Origin: Actinomadura xylanilytica
GTDB taxonomy: Bacteria > Actinomycetota > Actinomycetes > Streptosporangiales > Streptosporangiaceae
Direction of reading: 5' to 3'
DNA: 64,000 bases
Assembly: GCF_030283145.1 (NCBI RefSeq)
Contig: NZ_JASNWE010000002.1
Span: forward strand, 124,001 to 188,000
Shown: one piece after another, positions 9,419 to 21,567 of the stretch
Layout: every line of letters starts with the position of its first letter
Numbering within the stretch: position 1 is the stretch's first letter
The notes under the pieces: generated by a model
What the model saw: only the letters and a program-made list of their open reading frames with translations
Database searches by the model: none
What the model was told of the DNA's origin: nothing
Position numbers and translations under genes: made by a program

Positions 9419-9420
9419 CC

Positions 9421-9460
9421 GCGGTTGAGCGCGGTTGAGCGCGGTTGAGCGCGGTTGGGT
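9421..9460. repeat. 10-bp tandem repeat, 4 copies
   Basis: GCGGTTGAGC is repeated four times (last copy GCGGTTGGGT), starting two bases after the stop of the sialidase gene and before the convergent sulfatase gene. It does not form an obvious hairpin. Confidence 0.9.
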
Positions 9461-9514
9461 GACGCTGAGCGCCGTCGCGTACCGCGGAGCCGTCGCCCTT
9501 GTCCAGTGCGACGG

Positions 9515-11008
9515 CTAGAGATCGCGGCAGTTGGGTCCGCCGCAGGTGCGGTACGAGGTGATGACCGATTGCAGTTCGGTCTTGCGTGCGCCCGGCGCCT
9601 GTCCCCACATGTTGCCCAGCTCGTGGGGGTCGCGCGCGAGGTCGTAGTACTCGCGGTCGCCGTTCTCGTACTCCACGTACAGCTCGTTGGCCGTGCGGAC
9701 CGCCTGGTACGTCGGCGGGTTCCCGCCGTACTTGCGCGGCAGGTCCGGGTCGTCGTGGCTGTAGTTCGGACCGCGGTGCTCGATGAACGCGGTGGACCGC
9801 CACCCGTCGACCCGCTGCCCGCGCAGCAGCGGCACCAGCGAACGCCCGTCCACGGTGTCGGGCGGTTTCACGCCCGCGAGCTCCTCGAACGTCGGGCAGA
9901 TGTCGGTGTTCTGCGCGAACCTCGCCTCGGTGCGCCCCACCGGCACCCCCGGTCCCGCCACGACGAGCGGAACCCGGATGTCGGTGTCGTAGGCGGTGAG
10001 CTTGCCCTCACGGAGCCGGTGCTGACCCAGGTGGTAGCCGTTGTCGGAGTTGAACACGAAGTAGGTGTCGGCGCCCGCCCCGCGCGCGTTCACCGCCGCC
10101 TCCAGCTTGCCGATCATCCGGTCGACCGACTGGACCGCGCGGACCCGCTGCCGGAACGCGGCGTCGACCTCGCGGAGCTGCCGGGGCCGCAGCAGCGGGT
10201 ACCGGCGCAGCCAGCCCGGCTTGTCGCCGGTGTCGGGCTCGTTGAACCCCGGCGGGCGCGGCGCCTTGACGTGCGCGAACGACGCGGCGTCCTCGGGCGC
10301 CGGGGTCGCCGGGGAGTGCGGCGTGAACGTCGACATCTGGAGCATGAACGGCTGCTTCTGGTCGGACGAGCGGTTGATGAAGTCGACCGCCTTCCCGCCG
10401 AGCACGGTGTTGAGGTAGTCGCCGGGACCGCGGCCGTAGTGCGTGAGCGTCCCGTTCCCGTTCAGGTCGTAGTTGTAGTTGGCGTAACCGAGGCCGGTGA
10501 CCTGCCACTCCGACCACCCCGGCGGCACGTAGGTGCGCGCGGCCCCCTGGCGCTTGTTGGGCTCGTAGCCGTTGAGGTACTTGCCCATCAGCGCGGTGCG
10601 GTAGCCGGCCTTCTGCAAGGCGGTGGCGAACGTGGCCTGCTCGTTGCCCTTGTTGCGGAACACGTCGAATCCGCCGAACGGCGGATCGTTGCTGAGCACG
10701 CCGGTGTTGTGCGGGTACTTGCCGGTGAGGATCGTCGCCCGCGACGGGCAGCACAGGGTGTCGGCGACGAAGTAGTTGGAGAACGTCAGCCCCCGCTGCT
10801 GGAGCCGCTTGACGTTCGGCATGTAGTCGACCAGGTCCCACGACAGGTCGTCGGTGAGCACGTAGACGATGTTGGGCTTCTTGGCGGGTGCGACGTTCTT
10901 CTTGCCGCCCCCGCCCGTGCCCCCGGAGCCGGGGTCGGCGCATCCGGCGAGCAGCAGCGCCCCCGCGGTCAGTGCGGCCAGCCATCGCCGCGGCTTCGCG
11001 CCGAGCAT
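9515..11008 (-). CDS. secreted lipoprotein sulfatase (arylsulfatase family)
   Basis: 497 residues from ATG 11008 (AAAGG six bases upstream; an adjacent in-frame GTG at 11011 is possible). Lipobox LLAGC is near residue 23. The mature protein opens with NIVYVLTDDLSWD, the metal-binding start of the sulfatase family. The signature CCPSRATILTGK supplies the cysteine converted to formylglycine (CxPSR) and the following catalytic residues. GKYLNGY and FNSDNGYHLGQH are later family motifs. It should hydrolyse sulfate esters outside the cell. An anaerobic-type or FGE-type maturase would be needed and is not in this window. It lies next to a glycan locus that also contains a sulfotransferase-like protein. 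Confidence 0.85.
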   Translation of the reverse strand: MLGAKPRRWLAALTAGALLLAGCADPGSGGTGGGGKKNVAPAKKPNIVYVLTDDLSWDLVDYMPNVKRLQQRGLTFSNYFVADTLCCPSRATILTGKYPHNTGVLSNDPPFGGFDVFRNKGNEQATFATALQKAGYRTALMGKYLNGYEPNKRQGAARTYVPPGWSEWQVTGLGYANYNYDLNGNGTLTHYGRGPGDYLNTVLGGKAVDFINRSSDQKQPFMLQMSTFTPHSPATPAPEDAASFAHVKAPRPPGFNEPDTGDKPGWLRRYPLLRPRQLREVDAAFRQRVRAVQSVDRMIGKLEAAVNARGAGADTYFVFNSDNGYHLGQHRLREGKLTAYDTDIRVPLVVAGPGVPVGRTEARFAQNTDICPTFEELAGVKPPDTVDGRSLVPLLRGQRVDGWRSTAFIEHRGPNYSHDDPDLPRKYGGNPPTYQAVRTANELYVEYENGDREYYDLARDPHELGNMWGQAPGARKTELQSVITSYRTCGGPNCRDL

Positions 11009-11078
11009 CACATGCCTTTCGGATATCGGATATCAAGCAGCGGAAGAGCGGCCAGGGACCCCGCCAAACGGATTCAGA

Positions 11079-12266
11079 TTAGGGCACCGGCGGGGCTCCG
11101 TCGCGGCGGATCTGCGCCAGGGCGGACTTCAGTCTCGGCCGCATCATCTTCTGCATCGGCACTTCGACCAGGCGGTACACCAGGTACGCCGACAGCAGCG
11201 CGGCGGCGGTGATCACCGGCAGGATGGTCAGCCGGTCGAGCACCGGGTGCGGGAAGAACTGCTTGACGATCGCCCGCGCCACCATCTCGTGCAGCAGGTA
11301 GAGCGGATAGGTCAGCGCCCCCAGCACGGTGAAGCCCCGCCAGCCGAGCCAGGACAGCTTCCGCAGCGCGACCAGCATCATGATCAGGTACAGCGCGGTC
11401 AGGACGATCGGCACCACGGTCTCGTGCACGCCCGGCCACGTGTTCAGCTCGTTGATGTCCTGGACGCCGTAGTGCACCGACAGCGCCCAACAGGCGGCGG
11501 CGATCAGGCCCAGCGCGAGGTTCGGCCCGAACCGGTAGATGAGGAAGAACGCCATCCCCGCGATGAACAGCGGCGCCATCTCCGGGAACAGGAGCTTCTG
11601 GAGCAGCTCGTTGTCGGCCTCCTTCGCGTACGCGCCGACGAGCAGCCAGGACACCATGAACGTGACGCAACGCCCGTAGGTGATGCCGCGCCACACCAGC
11701 AGCGCGATGAGCACGTAGAAGTGCAGCTCGATCCAGAGCGTCCAGTAGACGACCTCCAGCGGCAGGACCCCGATGCCGTCCTGGAGCATCGTCAGGTTGG
11801 GCAGGAACCGTCCGACCGGGTCGGGATTGTCCGGGCGGAACGGGACGGCCGCGCCGGTGACCAGGAAGAGGACCACGCCGAGCAGCACACTGAACCAGTA
11901 GGCAGGGAAGATCCGCACGATCCGGGAGACGGCGAAGTCGCCGGGCGCCCGGCCCCAGACGCTCATCAGGATGACGAAGCCGCTGATCAGGAAGAACAGC
12001 TCGACGCCGAGGTAGCCGAAGTGCGCGACCGGGGCGAGCTCGGGGAAGATCTTGCGGCCGTCCCGTCCGGCCCAGACTGTGCTGCGCACCCCGGCGAAGT
12101 GGTGCAGCATGACGGCGCCGGCCGCGATGAAGCGCAGCAGGTCCAGCTCGCGCAACCGCGAGCCCTGGCCGGAGCCGGGGAGGGGGCTGGGCGGACGGTG
12201 GCGGGGAGCGGCGGGAGCGGATGTGGAGGTGGGGGTGGGGGTGGAACTGGGAGCGGGAGCGTTCAA
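11079..12266 (-). CDS. acyltransferase 3 membrane protein (OafA/YrhL type)
   Basis: 395 residues. The start is TTG 12266, which overlaps the previous stop as TTGA, with AGAGGT about 8 bases upstream. An S/T/P-rich N-terminus is followed by RELDLLRFIAAGAVMLHHF, the histidine-containing first helix of acyltransferase 3 proteins, then about ten hydrophobic helices with LFFLISGFVI and YPLYLLHE motifs. These proteins move acetyl or other acyl groups onto extracytoplasmic sugars. The next gene upstream is a close paralogue, so the pair may acylate different positions of the exported glycan. Confidence 0.85.
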   Translation of the reverse strand: MNAPAPSSTPTPTSTSAPAAPRHRPPSPLPGSGQGSRLRELDLLRFIAAGAVMLHHFAGVRSTVWAGRDGRKIFPELAPVAHFGYLGVELFFLISGFVILMSVWGRAPGDFAVSRIVRIFPAYWFSVLLGVVLFLVTGAAVPFRPDNPDPVGRFLPNLTMLQDGIGVLPLEVVYWTLWIELHFYVLIALLVWRGITYGRCVTFMVSWLLVGAYAKEADNELLQKLLFPEMAPLFIAGMAFFLIYRFGPNLALGLIAAACWALSVHYGVQDINELNTWPGVHETVVPIVLTALYLIMMLVALRKLSWLGWRGFTVLGALTYPLYLLHEMVARAIVKQFFPHPVLDRLTILPVITAAALLSAYLVYRLVEVPMQKMMRPRLKSALAQIRRDGAPPVP

Positions 12267-13435
12267 CGGGCGACCTCTGCTGGACGTGCGGACGGGCCGT
12301 CGACCCGGCGGCGCTCAGGCCGCGATGTCACCGGCGGGTCTCCGGACGGCGTCGTCCGGCCGCCACGGATCTGTGCCAGTGCCCCCTTCAGCCTCGGGCG
12401 CATCCATCGCTGCGCCGGCTGCTCGACGAACCGGTATACCAGATAGGCGGAACCGAGGGCGGCGGCGCAGCTCACGCCCAGCAGCCCCCAGTTCCCGAGG
12501 TACGGGCCGAGCCACTGCTTCAGCGCCCGGCCGAGCGTCTCGTGCAGCAGGTAGAGCGGATAGGTCAGCCCGCCGAGCACGGTGAAGCCGCGCCAGCGCA
12601 CCAGGTCCAGCTCGCCCGTCGCGACCATCAGCATGAGCAGGAACAGGAAGGTGATGACGCCGGTGGTCACGGCGTCCCAGACCACCGGCCAGACCAGCTC
12701 CTTGTTGACGACCGTCACCCGGTAGTGGACCGTCAGCGCCCAGCAGGCGCCGATGATCAGGCCCAGCACCAGGTTCGCCCCGAACCGGTAGATCAGGTGG
12801 AAGCCCATCCCGGCGATGAACAGCGGCGCCCACTGCGGGATGAACAGGGCCGTCAGCAGCGCCGAGTGCGTCTCCTGGGCCAGGACGCCGAGCGCCAGCC
12901 AGCCGGCCATGAACGCGACGCAGCGGCCGTAGGTGAGGCCGCGCCAGACGAGCAGCCCGATCAGCGCGTAGAAGTGCAGCTCGGCCCAGAGCGTCCAGTA
13001 CACGACCTCCAGCGGCTGGACGCCGACGCCGGTGCCGAGCATCGTCAGATTGGGCAGGTACGCGCCGAGCGGGCCGACGCCGCCCGGCTTCGCGCCGAGC
13101 GAGGCGATCCCGGTGGCCAGGAACAGCAGGACGGCGAGCGAGGCGCCGAACCAGTACGCCGGGAAGATCCGCACGATCCGCGACACCGCGAAGTCGCCGA
13201 GCCCGCGGCCCCACCCGCTCATCAGGATGACGAACCCGCTGATCAGGAAGAACAGGTCGACGCTCAGCGCGCCGAAGTGCGCGATCGGCGCGAGCACCGG
13301 CATGGTGCGGTGGTGGGCCACGCCCCAGCCGGAGATGTCGCCCACGTAGTGGTGCAGCATGACCGCCGCCGCCGCGACGAAGCGCAGCAGGTCCAGCTCG
13401 CGCAGCCGCGGCCCCGGCGCGGGGCGACCGGTCAT
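12263..13435 (-). CDS. acyltransferase 3 membrane protein, paralogue
   Basis: 390 residues from ATG 13435, which overlaps the end of the ABC ATPase gene as ATGA. It has the same layout as its neighbour: RELDLLRFVAAAAVMLHHYV in helix 1, LFFLISGFVILMSGWGRG, WTLWAELHFY, YPLYLLHETLG, and a basic C-terminus. The two share runs of near-identical sequence (for example RIVRIFPAYWF) and look like a tandem duplication. The likely role is O-acylation of the polysaccharide handled by the adjoining ABC exporter. Confidence 0.85.
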   Translation of the reverse strand: MTGRPAPGPRLRELDLLRFVAAAAVMLHHYVGDISGWGVAHHRTMPVLAPIAHFGALSVDLFFLISGFVILMSGWGRGLGDFAVSRIVRIFPAYWFGASLAVLLFLATGIASLGAKPGGVGPLGAYLPNLTMLGTGVGVQPLEVVYWTLWAELHFYALIGLLVWRGLTYGRCVAFMAGWLALGVLAQETHSALLTALFIPQWAPLFIAGMGFHLIYRFGANLVLGLIIGACWALTVHYRVTVVNKELVWPVVWDAVTTGVITFLFLLMLMVATGELDLVRWRGFTVLGGLTYPLYLLHETLGRALKQWLGPYLGNWGLLGVSCAAALGSAYLVYRFVEQPAQRWMRPRLKGALAQIRGGRTTPSGDPPVTSRPERRRVDGPSARPAEVAR

Positions 13436-14322
13436 CGCCCCGTCCCCGCCTCCGCTCCGGCGGACGGCGCGGGCCCGGCACCCGGGCCCGAGGCGGACGA
13501 GCCTGAAGCGGACGAGCCTGAAGCGGGCGGCGCGGCGGTAGGCGGCGCGGCGGCGGGACGGGCCTTGCCGCGGCGCTCCTGGCGCTTCTTCACCAGCAGG
13601 TCGGCGGCGGTGTCGATGTCGCCGTCCCACACCACCCGGCCGTTCTCCAGGAAGATCCCGCGCGTGCAGATCTGCCGGAGCAGCTTGGCGTCGTGCGCGA
13701 CGATCACCATGGTCCGGCCGCTGCGCCGGTACTCGCGCAGCCGTTCGATGCACTTCTCGCGGAACAGCGGGTCGCCGACCGCCAGCACCTCGTCGATGAG
13801 GAACACGTCCGGGTCGGTGTGCACGGCGATCGAGAACGCCAGCCGCATGAACATGCCGGACGAGTAGAAGCGGACCGGCTGGTCCAGGAACCGGCCGATG
13901 TCGGCGAACTCCACGATCGAGTCGAACTTGCGCAGCGTCTCGGCCCGGTCCATGCCGAGGATCGCGCCGTTCAGGAAGACGTTCTCGCGTCCGGTGAGGT
14001 CGGGGTGCAGGCCGGCGCCGACCTCGATCAGCCCGGCGATCCGGCCGCGCACCCGGACCGAGCCGGTGTCGGGCGGCATCACCCCCGAGATGATCTTCAG
14101 CAGGGTGGACTTGCCCGACCCGTTCACGCCGAGCAGCGCCACCGACTCGCCGACCGCGATGGTGGCCGAGACGGCGTCGAGCGCGACGAACCGCTCGCGG
14201 AGCTTCTCGCCGCGCAGCCTCCGCACGGTCATGTTCTTGATCGAGCGGGCGTGCCGGAGCGTGAACCGCTTGGTCACCGCGTCCACGACGACGGCCGCCC
14301 GCGCGTCGGCGGGTCCTGGCAT
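13432..14322 (-). CDS. wzt: polysaccharide ABC exporter, ATPase subunit (Wzt/TagH-like)
   Basis: 296 residues from ATG 14322 (GAGGAG 8 bases upstream), two bases after the permease stop. It has Walker A GVNGSGKS (65-72), a signature region YSSGMFMRLAFS, Walker B DVFLIDEVLAVGD and H-loop IVAHD. The spacing and RIAGLIEVGAGLHPDLTGREN are typical of O-antigen/teichoic acid exporters. The C-terminal 45 residues are a low-complexity A/S/G/P tail rather than a carbohydrate-binding domain, which argues against Wzt of the CBM type. In mycobacteria the Rv3781/Rv3783 pair exports galactan, and the neighbours here suggest the same. Confidence 0.88.
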   Translation of the reverse strand: MPGPADARAAVVVDAVTKRFTLRHARSIKNMTVRRLRGEKLRERFVALDAVSATIAVGESVALLGVNGSGKSTLLKIISGVMPPDTGSVRVRGRIAGLIEVGAGLHPDLTGRENVFLNGAILGMDRAETLRKFDSIVEFADIGRFLDQPVRFYSSGMFMRLAFSIAVHTDPDVFLIDEVLAVGDPLFREKCIERLREYRRSGRTMVIVAHDAKLLRQICTRGIFLENGRVVWDGDIDTAADLLVKKRQERRGKARPAAAPPTAAPPASGSSASGSSASGPGAGPAPSAGAEAGTGR

Positions 14323-14324
14323 GG

Positions 14325-15235
14325 TCACAGCTCCTCGGCGAAGCGGCGCTGGAGGCGGGCGAAGACGAGCTGTCCCGCCCCGAGGAGCAGCACGGCCAGC
14401 GCGAGCGAGATCAGCCCGTCCCGGGTGAGGTGCGGCGGGAACAGGAACGTCCGGTCGGTGGTGGGCCACCAGAACGCCCGCTCGAACAGCAGCACCGCGT
14501 CGGCGACGGGGTTGGCCAGGTACAGGTCCAGGGCCCAGCCGGGCGCGGTGTCGCGCACCACCGTCCACGGGTAGATCATCGGGACCGACCAGGTGACGAA
14601 CAGCGTGGCGATGTCCACCACCTTGTCGGTGTCGCGGTAGAACACGTGCAGTGCCGAGCACATCAGGCCGAGGCCGATGCCGAGCACCGCGATCAGCGCG
14701 AAGCCGAGCAGCGCGGACCCGACCGCCACCACCGACGGCGTCCAGCCCCAGGTGATCGAGACGGTCAGCACGATCGCCAGCCCCGGCAGCAGGTGCACCC
14801 CCGACACCAGCAGCGAGGCCACCGGGAACAGCTCGCGCGGCAGGTAGACCTTGCGCACCAGCGGCGCGTTGCCAATCACCGAGTGGGTGGTGTTGATCAA
14901 TGTCTCGTTGAAGAACGACACCAGGATCAGCCCGGAGAACATGAAGATCGGGAAGTGCTGGACGTTCTTGTTCATCCCGAGGAACACGCCGACCACGAAG
15001 AAGAACACCGAGAAGTGCGCGGCGGGGCGCACGTACGACCAGCCGAGGCCGAGCAGCGAGCCCTGGTAGCGGGCGCGCAGCTCGCGCCGGACGATGAGCC
15101 TCAGCAGGTAGCGGCGGCGGACCACTTCGGCGAGGCCGCCGCCGCGTCCCGGCTCGACCAGGCCCGGGTCGGCCAGTCCCGGCTCGACCAGGCCCGGGTC
15201 GGCGGGTCCCGGGCCGGCGAGCCCGGCGCCCGCGG

Positions 15236-15239
<4 letters not shown>
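14325..15239 (-). CDS. wzm: polysaccharide ABC exporter, permease subunit (Wzm/TagG-like)
   Basis: 304 residues from ATG 15239, which overlaps the end of the glycosyltransferase gene as ATGA. The first 35 residues are a cytoplasmic G/P/D-rich repeat (DPGLVEPG twice; the DNA copies lie at about 15150-15205). The ABC-2 type core follows, with RYLLRLIVRRELRARYQGS, GLGWSYVRP and six membrane helices. It forms the membrane channel with the ATPase encoded next. The tight coupling with glfT2 and glf supports a galactofuranan cargo. Confidence 0.87.
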
Positions 15240-19038
<3,799 letters not shown>

Positions 19039-19225
19039 TCAACGCCTGCTTGGCCAGAAGGCGGTTCTGCGAGCTTTGGGATGATTGATGATGCTGCGCG
19101 GCTAAGATACCGGCGCAGTCGCCTCGTTCGGGCCGAAATCGGCCCGGTCGGCCGTCCCCGCCCCCTGCCAGGGATCCGTCTCGGCGATCGACGACGTCCG
19201 TACGCGATCCGACAGGAGTGACCAG

Positions 19226-20587
19226 GTGCCCGCGGACCCGACCGGCGCCCCGCCGACCGTCTACCTGCACATCGGCGCCCCCAAGAGCGGGACGACCTTT
19301 CTCCAGGGCCTGCTGTGGCACAACGCGGGGACGCTCCGCGAACACGGCGTGTTGATGCCGGGCGGCTCGTTCGCCGCGCAGGTGCGGGCCACCCGCGACC
19401 TGCGCGGGCTGGTCCGCGAGCCGGACGACCCGGCGCCCGACTGGACCGGCGCCTGGGACCTGATCGCGAGCCGGATCAAGGAGTCGGACGCCCGCGTCGC
19501 GGTCGTCTCCAACGAGGTCATCTCCGCCGCCGACGCCGAGCAGGCCGGACGGGCGGTGCGGTCGCTCGAACCGGCCGAGGTGCACGTCGTCTACTCGGCG
19601 CGCGACCTGGCCGGGCTGCTCCCCTCGGAGTGGCAGGAGTACGTCAAGCACCGCTTCCACTACGACTTCGGGCACTGGCTCGGCGAGGTCGTCGACGGGC
19701 CGCCGGACGACGCCGCCGCCGCGTGGTTCTGGCGGGTGCACGACATCCCCGAGGTGTTGGCCCGCTGGTCCGCGCACGTCCCGCCCGAGCGGGTGCACGT
19801 GCTCACGATGCCGCGGCCGGGCGCGCCGCGCGAGCTGCTGTGGGAGCGGTTCGCCGGGCTGATCGGCGTCGACCCGGCGATCGCCGACCTGTCGGAGGCC
19901 CGCGCCAACGCCGCGCTGAGCTGGACCGAGACCGAGCTGCTCCGCCGGATCAACGGCGCGGCCCGCGAGGACGCCCCGATGTGGCTCTACCACCGGCTGG
20001 TCACCGACGTGCTGGCACTGCGGGTGCTGCCCGGCCAGGGCGCCCCGGGGCGGGTGCCGCTGCCCGGCGACCGGCGCGACTGGGCCGCCACGCGGGCCCG
20101 CGAGCTGGTCGAGTCGATCCGCTCGGCCGGGTACGACGTCGTCGGCGACCTCGACGAGCTGCTGCCCGGCGACGCCGTCCCGGACGCCGCGCCGCCGGCC
20201 GACGGCGCGCTGGTGGACGCCGCAGCGCACACCATCCTCGCCCTGCTCGACCGGATCTCCATGCTGCGCGAGGACGTCGGGGAGCTGCGCCGCCAGCGCG
20301 CCGAGCAGGAGCGCACGGCCCTGCCCAAGCTGATGGCCCGGCATCTCAGCGAGCGCAACCAGGCGGTCTGGAAGATGCGGGTGGGCTACTGGCACATGGT
20401 CGAGCGCATCAAGGGCATCGAGCCGCCGCCGCTCCCCGAGCCCGCCGCGCCCGCGTCCGCGTCCGGCGGTGAGGCTCCCGCCGACGTCGCCACCGGCACC
20501 GACGGCCAGGACGGCGAGGGCGCGGGAGAGGCCCCGGCGGACGAGGCGGCCCGGCCCACGCTGTCCAGCCGGACCACCGTCCGATGA
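19226..20587 (+). CDS. sulfotransferase-like protein
   Basis: 453 residues from GTG 19226 (AGGAG 7 bases upstream). VYLHIGAPKSGTTFLQ is the 5-phosphosulfate loop of PAPS sulfotransferases, with the expected strand-loop-helix. VVYSARDLAGLLPSEW matches the 3-phosphate region (R and S). The C-terminal 100 residues are a helical coiled coil and a P/A-rich tail. It may sulfate a surface glycan or lipid, and a sulfatase lies 8 kb away. It overlaps the following glycosyltransferase as ATGA, so the two are co-translated. Substrate unknown. Confidence 0.72.
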   Translation: MPADPTGAPPTVYLHIGAPKSGTTFLQGLLWHNAGTLREHGVLMPGGSFAAQVRATRDLRGLVREPDDPAPDWTGAWDLIASRIKESDARVAVVSNEVISAADAEQAGRAVRSLEPAEVHVVYSARDLAGLLPSEWQEYVKHRFHYDFGHWLGEVVDGPPDDAAAAWFWRVHDIPEVLARWSAHVPPERVHVLTMPRPGAPRELLWERFAGLIGVDPAIADLSEARANAALSWTETELLRRINGAAREDAPMWLYHRLVTDVLALRVLPGQGAPGRVPLPGDRRDWAATRARELVESIRSAGYDVVGDLDELLPGDAVPDAAPPADGALVDAAAHTILALLDRISMLREDVGELRRQRAEQERTALPKLMARHLSERNQAVWKMRVGYWHMVERIKGIEPPPLPEPAAPASASGGEAPADVATGTDGQDGEGAGEAPADEAARPTLSSRTTVR

Positions 20588-21531
20588 GCCCGCGCGTCAC
20601 CGCCGTCGTCGTCACCTACGAGCGGCGCGACCTGCTGGTCGAGGCGCTCACCGCGCTGGACGCCCAGACCCGCCGCCCGGACGCGGTGATCGTGGTCGAC
20701 AACGCCTCCACCGACGGGACGCCCGACCTGGTGCGCGAGCGGTTCGGCCACGCCGACCTGGTCGAGCTGGCCGGCAACACCGGTGGCGCGGGCGGGTTCG
20801 CGACCGGCATCGTCCGCGCGCTGGAGCTGGACGCCGAGCTGATCTGGCTGATGGACGACGACACCGTCCCCGAGCCGGGCGCCCTCGCCGCGCTCCTGGA
20901 CGCCCGCGAGCGCGGGACCGCGCCCGGGGGCGGCGGCGCCGCGTCCGGACGGGCCCCGGCGCTGGTCGCCAGCCGGGTGGTGTGGACCGACGGCCGCGAC
21001 CATCCGATGAACACGCCCCGCGTGAAACCGGGCGCCTCGCGGGACGAGCTGGCCGCGGCGGCCGTGGCCGGGTGCAAGCCGGTCCGCTCGGCCTCGTTCG
21101 TGTCGGTGCTCGTCGACGCCGCCGTCGTCCGGGAACGCGGGCTGCCCGTCGCCGACTACTTCCTGTGGAACGACGACTTCGAGTTCACCACCCGGCTGCT
21201 GCGCGGGCGCACCGGCCTGTACTGCCCGGCGAGCGTCGTGGTGCACAAGACCCGGACGTTCGGCGGCACCGACGCCGACCCCGGCGACCGGTTCTACTAC
21301 GAGGTGCGCAACAAGCTGTGGCTGTTCACCCGCAGCCGCGGGCTCGGCCCGGCCGAGCGGGTCCTGTACGCCGGATCCTCGCTGCGCCGCTGGGCCCGCA
21401 CCTACGCGCGCTCCGGCGATCGCGGCACGTTGCGGCGCGGTCTGCGCACCGGGATCCGCGACGGGCTGCGGCACGGGCCGAGGCCGACCGACGAGGTCAT
21501 CAACGCCGCCCGGCGTCGCTATGATCCGTGA
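20584..21531 (+). CDS. glfT1: family 2 glycosyltransferase, GlfT1-like
   Basis: 315 residues, with an ATGA overlap with the sulfotransferase. GT-A start VTAVVVTYERRDLLVEAL, nucleotide contact VIVVDNASTDGT, LAGNTGGAGGFATGI, metal motif LMDDDT and acceptor-side DYFLWNDDFEFTTRLL. This arrangement matches GlfT1 (Rv3782), which adds the first galactofuranose residues to the lipid-linked primer before GlfT2 extends it. Rhamnosyltransferases of the same clan are an alternative. The presence of glf and glfT2 nearby favours GlfT1. Confidence 0.75.
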   Translation: MSPRVTAVVVTYERRDLLVEALTALDAQTRRPDAVIVVDNASTDGTPDLVRERFGHADLVELAGNTGGAGGFATGIVRALELDAELIWLMDDDTVPEPGALAALLDARERGTAPGGGGAASGRAPALVASRVVWTDGRDHPMNTPRVKPGASRDELAAAAVAGCKPVRSASFVSVLVDAAVVRERGLPVADYFLWNDDFEFTTRLLRGRTGLYCPASVVVHKTRTFGGTDADPGDRFYYEVRNKLWLFTRSRGLGPAERVLYAGSSLRRWARTYARSGDRGTLRRGLRTGIRDGLRHGPRPTDEVINAARRRYDP

Positions 21532-21567
21532 CGACGCACCGATCGCACGGCCAAGGGGAGGGCGGGT

